From: Clostridia bacterium
Lineage (GTDB): Bacteria > Bacillota > DULZ01
Direction: 5' to 3'
Assembly (NCBI GenBank): GCA_012520135.1
Contig: JAAYOX010000268.1
Span: 1 to 30,290, forward strand
Length of the DNA stretch: 30,290 bases
The position numbers and the translations under genes are program-made. Positions 16,625-23,477 of the stretch are shown one piece after another. Under the pieces are notes generated by a model. The model had not been told where the DNA came from, ran no database searches, and saw nothing but the letters and a program-made list of their open reading frames with translations. Positions within the stretch are counted from its first letter, which is position 1, and each line of letters begins with the position of its first letter.

Positions 16625-17163
16625 TAAGCTTCCCTCCCTTGTAGGGCTTTTTTCATCAAAGCTGAAAACTCCGCTTTGTTTTTGATCTTAGCCGGGAAAA
16701 GTGCTATTCGTCCTCTTCTCATCAGTTTCATCCCTAAAGGAGCAAACTGTTTCCAAAGCCTTGTATAGTCGGTTTTCATGGCATAGTTGGTGATGAGCTT
16801 ACTTTCATTCATCCTCCCGGTCTCAGTGACAATCTCACTGAAAGTCTGATAAAAAATCGAACTGTCGTGTTTCGGAGGTAGAATTCCTTCTTTAATAGCC
16901 ATGGATTTCAATAAATACATGATTTCCGTGAATTCAATCCCCCTCGGGCATCTTACGCTACAGGAATAGCAAGACGCACAGAGCCAGATGGCGGAACTGT
17001 TCAGCACTTCCTGTTTCATGCCTGCCTTAATCATGGTAATCAACCGCCTGGGGCTGAAATCCATTTGATAACTGGTTGGACATGAACCGGAACAGGTACC
17101 GCATTGCATACATTTCAGCAAGGCTTCCCCACCTGGCATGGCTAAAAGCTCTTCCAGAAACAA
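16624..17163 (-). CDS. hdrC: Heterodisulfide-reductase-like subunit C
   Basis: HdrC is the two-cluster ferredoxin subunit that passes electrons from HdrA to HdrB. The 179-residue protein has C18, C21, C24, C28 (CMQCGTCSGSC) and C62, C65, C68, C72 (CASCYSCSVRC), followed by a helical C-terminal part. The start is a TTG at 17163 with GGGAGG eight bases upstream. It is the first gene of the operon, about 30 bases downstream of the predicted sigma-54 transcript start. Confidence 0.93.
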   Translation of the reverse strand: MFLEELLAMPGGEALLKCMQCGTCSGSCPTSYQMDFSPRRLITMIKAGMKQEVLNSSAIWLCASCYSCSVRCPRGIEFTEIMYLLKSMAIKEGILPPKHDSSIFYQTFSEIVTETGRMNESKLITNYAMKTDYTRLWKQFAPLGMKLMRRGRIALFPAKIKNKAEFSALMKKALQGREA

Positions 17164-17202
17164 TCGTTTTGCCTCCCTTCAAAATGTTTAACGGAAATAC
17201 GT

Positions 17203-17218
17203 TGCAATTTTGGTGCCA
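17203..17218 (-). promoter_or_regulatory. Sigma-54 (-24/-12) promoter of the hdr-mvh-hyp operon
   Basis: On the minus strand TGGCACC-AAAA-TTGCA matches the sigma-54 consensus TGGCAC-N5-TTGC. The invariant GG (17217-17216) and GC (17205-17204) are exactly 10 bases apart. The expected start is near 17192, upstream of the hdrC ribosome site. The activator gene needed by sigma-54 is the immediate upstream neighbour. Confidence 0.9.
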
Positions 17219-17269
17219 TTCTGAATTTTCTATAAATTATAGGGTTAAAGGGGGATTTTCCTTATTCCC

Positions 17270-17332
17270 GTGTACACCAAGTCAACACTTATAATGGTTA
17301 TTTACACCTTAATATGTAATCGAAGTTTACAC
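17270..17332 (-). promoter_or_regulatory. Candidate activator-binding region upstream of the sigma-54 promoter
   Basis: Between the activator gene and the promoter lie a perfect dyad TGTAA-N7-TTACA (17331-17315), a further GTGTAAA (17307-17301) and a palindrome GTGTACAC (17277-17270). They lie about 50-115 bases upstream of the -24 element, where enhancer-type activator sites are normally found. Assignment to the neighbouring activator is inference. Confidence 0.5.
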
Positions 17333-17343
17333 TCACCGGCATC

Positions 17344-18702
17344 TTACTCCAGTCCGTACCTTTCCAGCTTTTTATATAAACCGGTACGGGAAATCCCCAG
17401 TTTTTTGGCTGCCTCCATTTTGTTGCCCCGTGCCTCTTCCAAGGCATCCATAATCAACTGTCGTTCCAGGCCTTCTACCAAGGTGTTTAAGAGGCCTTTT
17501 TCCTGATTGACAGGCTCTGTACCTGTCTTCTGAAAGAGGCTATCCGGCAAATTCTCCATGGTGATTTTATTGCCGGTACAAAGGTTCAGGGCCCTTTCCA
17601 GGACATTCTCCAACTCCCGTACATTTCCCGGCCACTGATAACGAAGCAGGAGTTGAAATGCTTTCGGGTCTATTTCCGGGTAAGGCAGTTCATACCTTTG
17701 GCACAGTTTAGTCAAAATAGTCTTTACCAAAAAGGGCAGGTCCTCGCGCCTTTCCCTCAAAGGCAGCAACTGAAGCTCAACCACATTTAGCCGGAAGTAC
17801 AGATCTTCTCTAAAGGTCTGTGCCGCCACCATACTTTTTAAGTCCTTATTGGTAGCTGCAATGACTCTCACATCTACTTTTACCGGTTTGGTACCCCCGA
17901 TTCTTTCAAATTCCCTTTCCTGCAAGACCCGTAGTATTTTGGCCTGCATCTCCAGGGGCATATCCCCGATTTCATCCAGGAAGATCGTCCCCCCGTTAGC
18001 CAGCTCAAATTTGCCCGGTTTGCCGCCGGCCAAAGCATTGGTAAAAGCGCCTTTTTCATACCCGAACAGTTCACTTTCCAATAAATTAGCCGGAATAGCG
18101 GCGCAATTAACCTTAATAAAAGGTTGATTGGCTCTTTTGCTTTTATAATGAATGGCAGAAGTCAATAGCTCTTTTCCCGTACCTGTTTCTCCGGTAATCA
18201 AAATGTTCACGTCAGTAGCTGCCAGCCGGTTAGCCATGGCAATTACTTTTTGCATCCTGGCATTATTACTGAGAAAGGGCTGGAAAAAACGGTCAGGCAG
18301 GTTTTTTTCCGCCAATCTTCCCTGATAGTGTTTGATCTCCTCTTGGAGTAGGTTTACTTTATGTTGCAATGCCTCTAATCCCCTCATCTGAGAAATCACC
18401 AGGCTTAATGCGCCTTTGATCTCTCCATCAGCTAATAAGGGTTTTTCCTCCAACACTACCTCCTTGCCTTGTCGATCCCGGACCGGCTTCACAATGGTCT
18501 CCCCGGTCTTTAATACTTGTAGAATCAGAGAATCCCGGAAGGCCTTATTGACCTCCTGACCCTGTCGAAGCTCAAGCTCAAAAGTATCCCGAAAGGTAGG
18601 ATTCCAGTAGACCACCCTACCTTTTTCATCAGTAATCAGAATTCCCATGCCTAAGGCCTGCAAAGCAAGCAGCCGCAGATCCTCTGCCAACTCCCTGTCC
18701 AT
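17344..18702 (-). CDS. PAS-domain sigma-54-dependent transcriptional activator
   Basis: This is a 452-residue enhancer-binding protein. Residues about 8-105 form a PAS-like sensor (GILITDEKGRVVYWNPTF), followed by a short coiled linker. The AAA+ domain has Walker A GETGTGKE (171-178), Walker B TIFLDEIGD (239-247) and the sigma-54 contact loop, which reads GAFTNA (218-223) instead of GAFTGA. It ends in a Fis-type helix-turn-helix (AAKKLGISRTGLYKKLERYGL). The frame extends to 18777, but the ATG at 18702 has GGTGGTG five bases upstream. The sigma-54 promoter of the hydrogenase operon lies 126 bases past its stop, so it is very likely the dedicated activator. The PAS ligand is unknown; redox or hydrogen status is a guess. 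Confidence 0.93.
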   Translation of the reverse strand: MDRELAEDLRLLALQALGMGILITDEKGRVVYWNPTFRDTFELELRQGQEVNKAFRDSLILQVLKTGETIVKPVRDRQGKEVVLEEKPLLADGEIKGALSLVISQMRGLEALQHKVNLLQEEIKHYQGRLAEKNLPDRFFQPFLSNNARMQKVIAMANRLAATDVNILITGETGTGKELLTSAIHYKSKRANQPFIKVNCAAIPANLLESELFGYEKGAFTNALAGGKPGKFELANGGTIFLDEIGDMPLEMQAKILRVLQEREFERIGGTKPVKVDVRVIAATNKDLKSMVAAQTFREDLYFRLNVVELQLLPLRERREDLPFLVKTILTKLCQRYELPYPEIDPKAFQLLLRYQWPGNVRELENVLERALNLCTGNKITMENLPDSLFQKTGTEPVNQEKGLLNTLVEGLERQLIMDALEEARGNKMEAAKKLGISRTGLYKKLERYGLE

Positions 18703-18797
18703 CTTATCACCACCTTGCTTGTTGTTTCGACAAAAGAAAAAGAATATCCTGTAATTGTCAATAAATTCTGTCAACAATCGAAGACGTCTTCTGTGGT

Positions 18798-18830
18798 AAA
18801 AAAAGAAGCCCTTTCGGAATCTCAGGGCTT
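18798..18830 (-). terminator. Intrinsic terminator after the CcmH-like gene
   Basis: On the minus strand arms AAGCCCT (18830-18824) and AGGGCTT (18812-18806) are followed by CTTTTTTT. It insulates the activator gene from the gene upstream. Confidence 0.88.
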
Positions 18831-19314
18831 ACAGGTGTTTCAATATTTCCTGTTGGAGCTCTTCTTCATACTCATCAGGGATATCCTTTTTCTTGGGTTT
18901 AGCCTGTTGCCCCTTTCCGATTCTTCCTTTAAGGGCCATGGACAGGATAAATACACCGGCCACGATCCCGACCACAGGCAAGATCCAAGCCGACAGGTAA
19001 AAGCCGGATTTAGGAGGAGCAGCCAGAATTCTTTCTCCATAAACACCGGTCCAATAGGCAATAATTTCTTCTTTAGTAGCCCCATCCTTTACTTGTTGTA
19101 GAATACCTTCCTGCATGTCCACGGTAATCGCGGCAGGACACTCTTCCAGGGATTTACCGCAGAAATCCGGTGCTACAAAAGTTTTCAGCATTTGATTGTA
19201 TAATGATTTTTGCTCCGGTGTAAGACCTGCATCATTAGCCCAAACACCCAAAGGTGACAATAGAAGCAAAGTAAAGCAAAACACCAGTAAAAAACCAATT
19301 TTTTTGACTGTCAT
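18829..19314 (-). CDS. CcmH-like membrane protein with altered cysteine motif
   Basis: The 161-residue protein matches the CcmH/CycL/NrfF family of cytochrome c maturation proteins, which handle the apocytochrome haem-binding thiols outside the membrane. It has a signal/anchor (IGFLLVFCFTLLLLSPLGVWA), the family core (DMQEGILQQVKDGATKEEIIAYW, YGERILAAPPKSGF), a C-terminal membrane helix (AWILPVVGIVAGVFILSMAL) and a lysine-rich cytoplasmic tail. The usual LRCxxC motif is absent; instead it reads APDFCGKSLEEC, two cysteines seven apart. The ATG at 19314 has GAGGGGG seven bases upstream; the longer frame starts inside the promoter. No other ccm gene is in view, so a role in cytochrome c maturation is plausible but not shown. 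Confidence 0.8.
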   Translation of the reverse strand: MTVKKIGFLLVFCFTLLLLSPLGVWANDAGLTPEQKSLYNQMLKTFVAPDFCGKSLEECPAAITVDMQEGILQQVKDGATKEEIIAYWTGVYGERILAAPPKSGFYLSAWILPVVGIVAGVFILSMALKGRIGKGQQAKPKKKDIPDEYEEELQQEILKHL

Positions 19315-19366
19315 ATCAGGTCCCCCTCTTTTGAATCCATATAGCAACTTCAGACCATTCAATCCA

Positions 19367-19395
19367 ATTATAGGTTGGAGGCTCCATACTGTCAA
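19367..19395 (-). promoter_or_regulatory. Sigma-A promoter of the CcmH-like gene
   Basis: TTGACA (19395-19390) and TATAAT (19372-19367), both perfect hexamers, are separated by exactly 17 bases. Confidence 0.9.
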
Positions 19396-19461
19396 TGAAC
19401 CAAGCCATACTTTGTCACTTCATAGCCCTAAAAGATAACTAGCTTCATTCCCGGTTCTCGA

Positions 19462-20337
19462 TCAGCAAGCCCGGTAGTATTCCTCCTCTTTAGTCAAAAG
19501 TCCACGGTTTTCCAATTCCTTTAGATGTTTCACCAACATTAATTCCTCGAAACGCCGGTACACGGCTACCGGCTCGGGATGTTTGCGGTAAATTAATTTT
19601 GCGTCTACAATTTCTTCCATGGTTTTAGGCTCTTTGAGTAATTCCAGCAATTGTTCATCCCTTTTCTCCAAGACATCCAGATACAAATTGAAGCGTTCCG
19701 TAATATTTTCGGACACAGGTTCCAAATGCCCGCTCAAAACTAATCTGGGCTTAAGATCCCGCACTTTCTTGATGGATTCCCGGAACTCATCAATGTCAGC
19801 ATCAGGGTTTCCGTACCACGGGCCGAAAGAGGTCAAGTCAATATCCCCGGCAAAAAGAATCTCTTCTTCTTCATGATACAAAGCCAAATGACCCGGAGTA
19901 TGTCCCGGGGTATGGAGCACACGAAGCTTGGTTGCTCCAAAATCCAGTAAATCTCCGTCTTTTAGAGAGCCTTCGACCTCATAAGGTTTCAGACCCCGGG
20001 GATAGAATTTCCCAAAATATTCATCCTCCAATCCTGTCAGGCCGGTAGCGGCTATGAAGCGTTCCTGGCTTCCCATCACATGGGCATCCCATTCATGGGC
20101 GAGGATTTTGGCTTTGGGGAAGAAATAATTCCCCCGGGAGTGGTCAATATGAAAATGAGTGTTAATCACTAAATCAGGAGAGAATTCCTCAGCTACCCGC
20201 TCCAAGTCCTCAACATCAGCCCCCGTATCAATAATGGCAGTTATTTCATCTTGGATTAACAGGCTGTTGGCATAAGGAATGCGTCCCCCTTTACTGCCTT
20301 GCAACAAAAGTAGATGTGGATTAATTCTGATAAACAT
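19462..20337 (-). CDS. MBL-fold metallo-hydrolase
   Basis: This is a 291-residue hydrolase of the metallo-beta-lactamase fold. The metal-binding motif THFHIDH (H61, H63, D65, H66), a His in the TPGHTPGHLALY region, the Asp in FAGDIDLT and the His in LSGHLEP give a complete two-metal site. The last 80 residues form a helical domain (LLELLKEPKTMEEIVD...RRFEELMLVKHLKELENRGLL) like the C-terminal winged-helix-like part of several MBL families. The ATG has GGGAGG five bases upstream. Substrate cannot be told from sequence; glyoxalase-II-like or lactonase-like thioester or ester hydrolysis are the usual options. Confidence 0.88.
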   Translation of the reverse strand: MFIRINPHLLLLQGSKGGRIPYANSLLIQDEITAIIDTGADVEDLERVAEEFSPDLVINTHFHIDHSRGNYFFPKAKILAHEWDAHVMGSQERFIAATGLTGLEDEYFGKFYPRGLKPYEVEGSLKDGDLLDFGATKLRVLHTPGHTPGHLALYHEEEEILFAGDIDLTSFGPWYGNPDADIDEFRESIKKVRDLKPRLVLSGHLEPVSENITERFNLYLDVLEKRDEQLLELLKEPKTMEEIVDAKLIYRKHPEPVAVYRRFEELMLVKHLKELENRGLLTKEEEYYRAC

Positions 20338-20390
20338 AGTAGCCTCCCATTTTGTTAGATAATTCTGTATTATTTGGTTGAAACTATATT

Positions 20391-20420
20391 AAAAAAGCGG
20401 CCTGATTTTACTCAGCCCGC
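20391..20420 (-). terminator. Intrinsic terminator after nfu
   Basis: On the minus strand GCGGGCTGA and TCAGGCCGC pair with one mismatch (20420-20412 and 20405-20397) and are followed by TTTTTT. Confidence 0.85.
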
Positions 20421-20427
20421 CTTCAGT

Positions 20428-20646
20428 TTAGGCCTGCACAACTTCCTTGATTTCAGGGATTTCGGATTTAAGTACTCTTTCAATACCTTGCTTTAAGGTC
20501 ATAGTTGCCATGGGGCAACCACCGCATGCACCGGTTAAACGAACCTTAACCACGCCGTCATCCACGGAAATCAGTTCAACGTCTCCACCATCAGCTTGAA
20601 GACGGGGACGAACCATATCCAAAACTTTTTGGACTCGCTCTTTCAT
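20428..20646 (-). CDS. NifU C-terminal (Nfu) domain iron-sulfur carrier
   Basis: This stand-alone 72-residue Nfu domain binds or carries a [4Fe-4S] cluster for delivery to target proteins. The diagnostic CxxC is in GACGGCPMATMTL (C41, C44), after the conserved RPRLQADGGDVEL. The ATG has AAGGGGTG upstream. The gene is monocistronic, with its own promoter and terminator. Many clusters are needed for the Hdr, hydrogenase and IlvD proteins nearby, but Nfu is general housekeeping and the link is only positional. Confidence 0.95.
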   Translation of the reverse strand: MKERVQKVLDMVRPRLQADGGDVELISVDDGVVKVRLTGACGGCPMATMTLKQGIERVLKSEIPEIKEVVQA

Positions 20647-20667
20647 GTTTTCACCCCTTTCCGGATT

Positions 20668-20698
20668 ATTATACCATGGTCAAATGGACTCATGACAA
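20668..20698 (-). promoter_or_regulatory. Probable extended -10 promoter of nfu
   Basis: TATAAT (20673-20668) is preceded by TGG, the extended -10 form. TTGTCA (20698-20693) lies 19 bases upstream, longer than ideal, which the extended -10 may offset. Confidence 0.55.
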
Positions 20699-20735
20699 AC
20701 ATAATCAACTCACTTACTAGGTTTGCCTTCTACAC

Positions 20736-21335
20736 TCAACTTATGCAATAGGATTCTAAAACTTGTTTACCCAAAGAGACAGCCACTGCCGCTAAACTAC
20801 CGGCCGAGAGAGCGGTCCACCCTGCCAGAAAACCCAAACACTCATTTTGTTTCATGATCGGCGCGGCAAAACTGGCTACCTGGTGGTAACAACTACAGTA
20901 ATGTTCGGCACCCCGCACAAAAAAGGTATTTTTCTCTTTCAAGGCAAGACCGATAGCCATGGTACCCAGTGTTTCTTCCTGTAGAAGCATTCCTTTTTGC
21001 AAAGAGCCCCCCACGATAAACCGGTGGGTTCCCTGCCACTCCTGCAGTACACCTCTGGGGTCCACTAAAGCCAGCAACAGTTCTTCCAACCTTAAAAAAG
21101 GGGTTAACAAAGTAAAAGTCTGCTGAAAAGCTTTGCTTAGAGTAATGCCTGGTTCCACACTCCCGGGTTCCTTAGGTAATTGACCGGGCAACAACTGAAC
21201 TGCCAACTGCCCCCTGTTCTTGCACCGAAACCAGGATCGAGCCACAGGAGCCGGAATATAGGGCATTAACTCTCCTATATTCACAAACCGCTGCCATGCT
21301 TGCAAAGTCCTTCCTTCATCAAAAGGCTGAATCAT
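20736..21335 (-). CDS. Orphan GAF-like sensor protein
   Basis: The 199-residue protein resembles the N-terminal sensor region of AcoR-type sigma-54 activators. It has the block AWQRFVNIGELMPYIPAPVARSWFRC, a middle segment like a GAF domain (LLALVDPRGVLQEW, EETLGTMAIGLALKEKNTFFVRGAEHY) and a C-terminal FAAPIMKQNECLGFLAGW. No AAA+ or DNA-binding domain follows; the frame ends after the sensor part. The ATG has AGGAGGG upstream. It lies between the groEL terminator and nfu, with no clear partner. It could be a free-standing sensor or antagonist acting on a sigma-54 activator, or a remnant; the open frame and good ribosome site argue that it is used. Confidence 0.7.
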   Translation of the reverse strand: MIQPFDEGRTLQAWQRFVNIGELMPYIPAPVARSWFRCKNRGQLAVQLLPGQLPKEPGSVEPGITLSKAFQQTFTLLTPFLRLEELLLALVDPRGVLQEWQGTHRFIVGGSLQKGMLLQEETLGTMAIGLALKEKNTFFVRGAEHYCSCYHQVASFAAPIMKQNECLGFLAGWTALSAGSLAAVAVSLGKQVLESYCIS

Positions 21336-21401
21336 TTTTCCCTCCTGAAAGCTTACCTTTACTGTTCTTCGACCAGTTCTTCTTTTTTCCTGCCTGACGG
21401 T

Positions 21402-21435
21402 AAAAAGAAATGCGACAGGCGGTTAAACCTGTCGC
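21402..21435 (-). terminator. Intrinsic terminator of the groESL operon
   Basis: On the minus strand GCGACAGG and CCTGTCGC (21435-21428 and 21419-21412) enclose an 8-base loop and are followed by ATTTCTTTTT. Confidence 0.9.
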
Positions 21436-21449
21436 AGTTACTTGAGCTA

Positions 21450-23066
21450 TTAGTAGCCAATCATGTCCGGAGCAGGAGGTGCTGCCGGTTTTTTCTCAGG
21501 AATCTCTGCTACTAAAGATTCAGTAGTCAGCAGCATGGAAGCGATACTGACGGCATTTTGAAGAGCACTGATTGTAACCTTAGTAGGATCGACGATTCCG
21601 GCTTTAATCATATCTTCATATACTTCAGTAGCAGCGTTGAAACCGATTCCTTTTTCGGCTTCTTTAACTTTTCCAACCACTACAGAACCTTCATAGCCGG
21701 CGTTTTCTGCAATCTGACGGAGAGGTTCTTCCAAAGCCCGGCGAACAGTCTGGACGCCGACCAGTTCGTCACCTTCAGCTTCCACTTTATCCAACACCGG
21801 CATAGCATTAATCAGTGCAACACCGCCACCGGGTACAATACCTTCGTCTACAGCTGCCCTGGTAGCAGACAGAGCATCTTCAACCCGGTGTTTTTTCTCT
21901 TTCATTTCGGTTTCAGTAGCAGCACCGATCTTGATTACTGCCACGCCGCCGGCCAGTTTAGCCAAACGCTCCTGAAGTTTTTCCCGATCATAATCGGAAT
22001 CCGTTTCTTCAATCTGACGACGAATTTGTTTTACTCTTGCGTCGACAGCCTCTTTGGAGCCTGCACCCTCGATAATGGTAGTCTTTTCTTTGCTAATTTT
22101 TACTTTCTTGGCGCGGCCAAGCATACCTAAGTCTACGTTTTCCAGTTTGATACCCAGTGCTTCGGAAATAAAAGTACCGGCAGTCAATACGGCAATGTCT
22201 TCTAACATAGCCTTACGGCGATCACCAAAGCCGGGGGCTTTAACTGCAGCTACATTCAAAGTGCCGCGAATCTTGTTCAATACTAATGTGGGCAAGGCTT
22301 CCCCTTCCACATCTTCAGCAATAATCAATAAGGGCTTACCGGAACCGACTACCTTTTCCAATAGAGGTAGTAATTCCTGGATGGAAGACAGTTTTTTCTC
22401 ATAAAGTAAGATATATGGATCATTCAATTCTACTTCCATAGCGTCAGTGTTTGTTACGAAATAAGGAGATACATAGCCCCTGTCGAATTCCATCCCTTCA
22501 ACAATGTCTACGGTAGTCTCAATTCCTTTGGACTCTTCGATGGTGATTACACCGTCGCGGCCTACCTTTTCCATGGCCTCAGCGATGAGTTCCCCAATCT
22601 CTTTGTCATTAGCAGAGATGGAGGCTACGTGGGCAATTTCTTCCTTAGTATCAACTGAAACGCTGTTTGCTCTCAATTCTTCCACTACAGCGGCAACAGC
22701 CCGGTCCATTCCTCTCTTCAGGAAGATGGGGTTAACTCCTGCTGCTACAGTTTTCATACCTTGTTTAACAATGGACTGAGCCAAAACGGTAGCGGTAGTA
22801 GTACCGTCGCCGGCAACATCATTAGTCTTGGAAGCAACTTCTTTACACAGTTGCGCTCCCATATTTTCATACGGGTCCTTTAACTCGATTTCTTTAGCAA
22901 CAGTCACACCGTCTTTGGTAATGGTGGGAGAGCCAAACTTCCGCTCCAAAACAACGTTTCTTCCCTTTGGTCCTAAAGTCACTTTAACAGTGTCGGCTAC
23001 TGCATTAACACCCCGCTCCATGGCGCGGCGAGCCTCTTCTCTATAAATTAATTGTTTGCCAGCCAT
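21450..23066 (-). CDS. groL: Chaperonin GroEL
   Basis: This is the 60-kDa chaperonin that forms the double-ring folding chamber with GroES. At 538 residues it is full length. It opens with the typical KQLIYREEARRAMERGVN, has TLGPKGRNVVLERKFG, the ATP-site VAGDGTTTATVLAQSIV near residue 85 and GIVPGGGVALI near 405. The C terminus ends PPAPDMIGY and lacks the Gly-Gly-Met repeat tail of many GroELs. It follows groES by 17 bases, has a GGAGGG site, and is under CIRCE control. Confidence 0.98.
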   Translation of the reverse strand: MAGKQLIYREEARRAMERGVNAVADTVKVTLGPKGRNVVLERKFGSPTITKDGVTVAKEIELKDPYENMGAQLCKEVASKTNDVAGDGTTTATVLAQSIVKQGMKTVAAGVNPIFLKRGMDRAVAAVVEELRANSVSVDTKEEIAHVASISANDKEIGELIAEAMEKVGRDGVITIEESKGIETTVDIVEGMEFDRGYVSPYFVTNTDAMEVELNDPYILLYEKKLSSIQELLPLLEKVVGSGKPLLIIAEDVEGEALPTLVLNKIRGTLNVAAVKAPGFGDRRKAMLEDIAVLTAGTFISEALGIKLENVDLGMLGRAKKVKISKEKTTIIEGAGSKEAVDARVKQIRRQIEETDSDYDREKLQERLAKLAGGVAVIKIGAATETEMKEKKHRVEDALSATRAAVDEGIVPGGGVALINAMPVLDKVEAEGDELVGVQTVRRALEEPLRQIAENAGYEGSVVVGKVKEAEKGIGFNAATEVYEDMIKAGIVDPTKVTISALQNAVSIASMLLTTESLVAEIPEKKPAAPPAPDMIGY

Positions 23067-23083
23067 ATGTTAATACTCCCTCC

Positions 23084-23368
23084 TTATTTTTTTATCGCTA
23101 AGATATCGCTTTCGCGCAAAATAAGATATTCTTCGTCGTTGATCTTCACTTCAGTGCCGCCATACTTGGCAAAGATAACCCGGTCTCCAACGCTGACCTC
23201 CGGTGGTACAACGTTACCGTTATCCAACTTACGGCCGGGACCAACGGCTATTACTTCACCCTCCTGGGGCTTTTCCTTAGCTGTATCAGGTAGGAAAATG
23301 CCTCCTTTTGTTTTCTCTTCTTCCGTAGATACTTTGACTACTACGCGATCAGCAAGTGGCTTGAGCAC
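23084..23368 (-). CDS. groS: Co-chaperonin GroES
   Basis: This is the 94-residue lid of the GroEL chamber. It begins LKPLADRVVVKV, has the mobile-loop region STEEEKTKGGIFLPDTA and ends DEEYLILRESDILAI, all typical. The start is a GTG at 23368 with GGAGGGAG five bases upstream. It is the first gene of the groESL operon. Confidence 0.98.
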   Translation of the reverse strand: MLKPLADRVVVKVSTEEEKTKGGIFLPDTAKEKPQEGEVIAVGPGRKLDNGNVVPPEVSVGDRVIFAKYGGTEVKINDEEYLILRESDILAIKK

Positions 23369-23399
23369 TAAAGCTCCCTCCTTTTTCTATTTCTTCCTG

Positions 23400-23426
23400 T
23401 TAGCACTCACCACCGGCTAGTGCTAA
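23400..23426 (-). promoter_or_regulatory. CIRCE operator (HrcA-binding site)
   Basis: TTAGCACTC-N9-TAGTGCTAA is the CIRCE inverted repeat with one base changed from consensus (GAGTGCTAA) in the second arm. It lies just downstream of the -10 element, the usual position for HrcA repression of groESL. Confidence 0.95.
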
Positions 23427-23437
23427 CAACCAATTAT

Positions 23438-23466
23438 ATGATACAAAGGAGAAATGCACCTGTCAA
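23438..23466 (-). promoter_or_regulatory. Sigma-A promoter of groESL
   Basis: TTGACA (23466-23461) and TATCAT (23443-23438) have a 17-base spacer. A TATAAT nearby has a 22-base spacer and is less likely to be the -10. Confidence 0.8.
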
Positions 23467-23477
23467 GCCCTTCTGCC

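Noticed and set aside
23431..23440. TATAAT near groESL as the main -10 element
   Set aside because: Its spacing from TTGACA is 22 bases; TATCAT at 23443-23438 gives the ideal 17.
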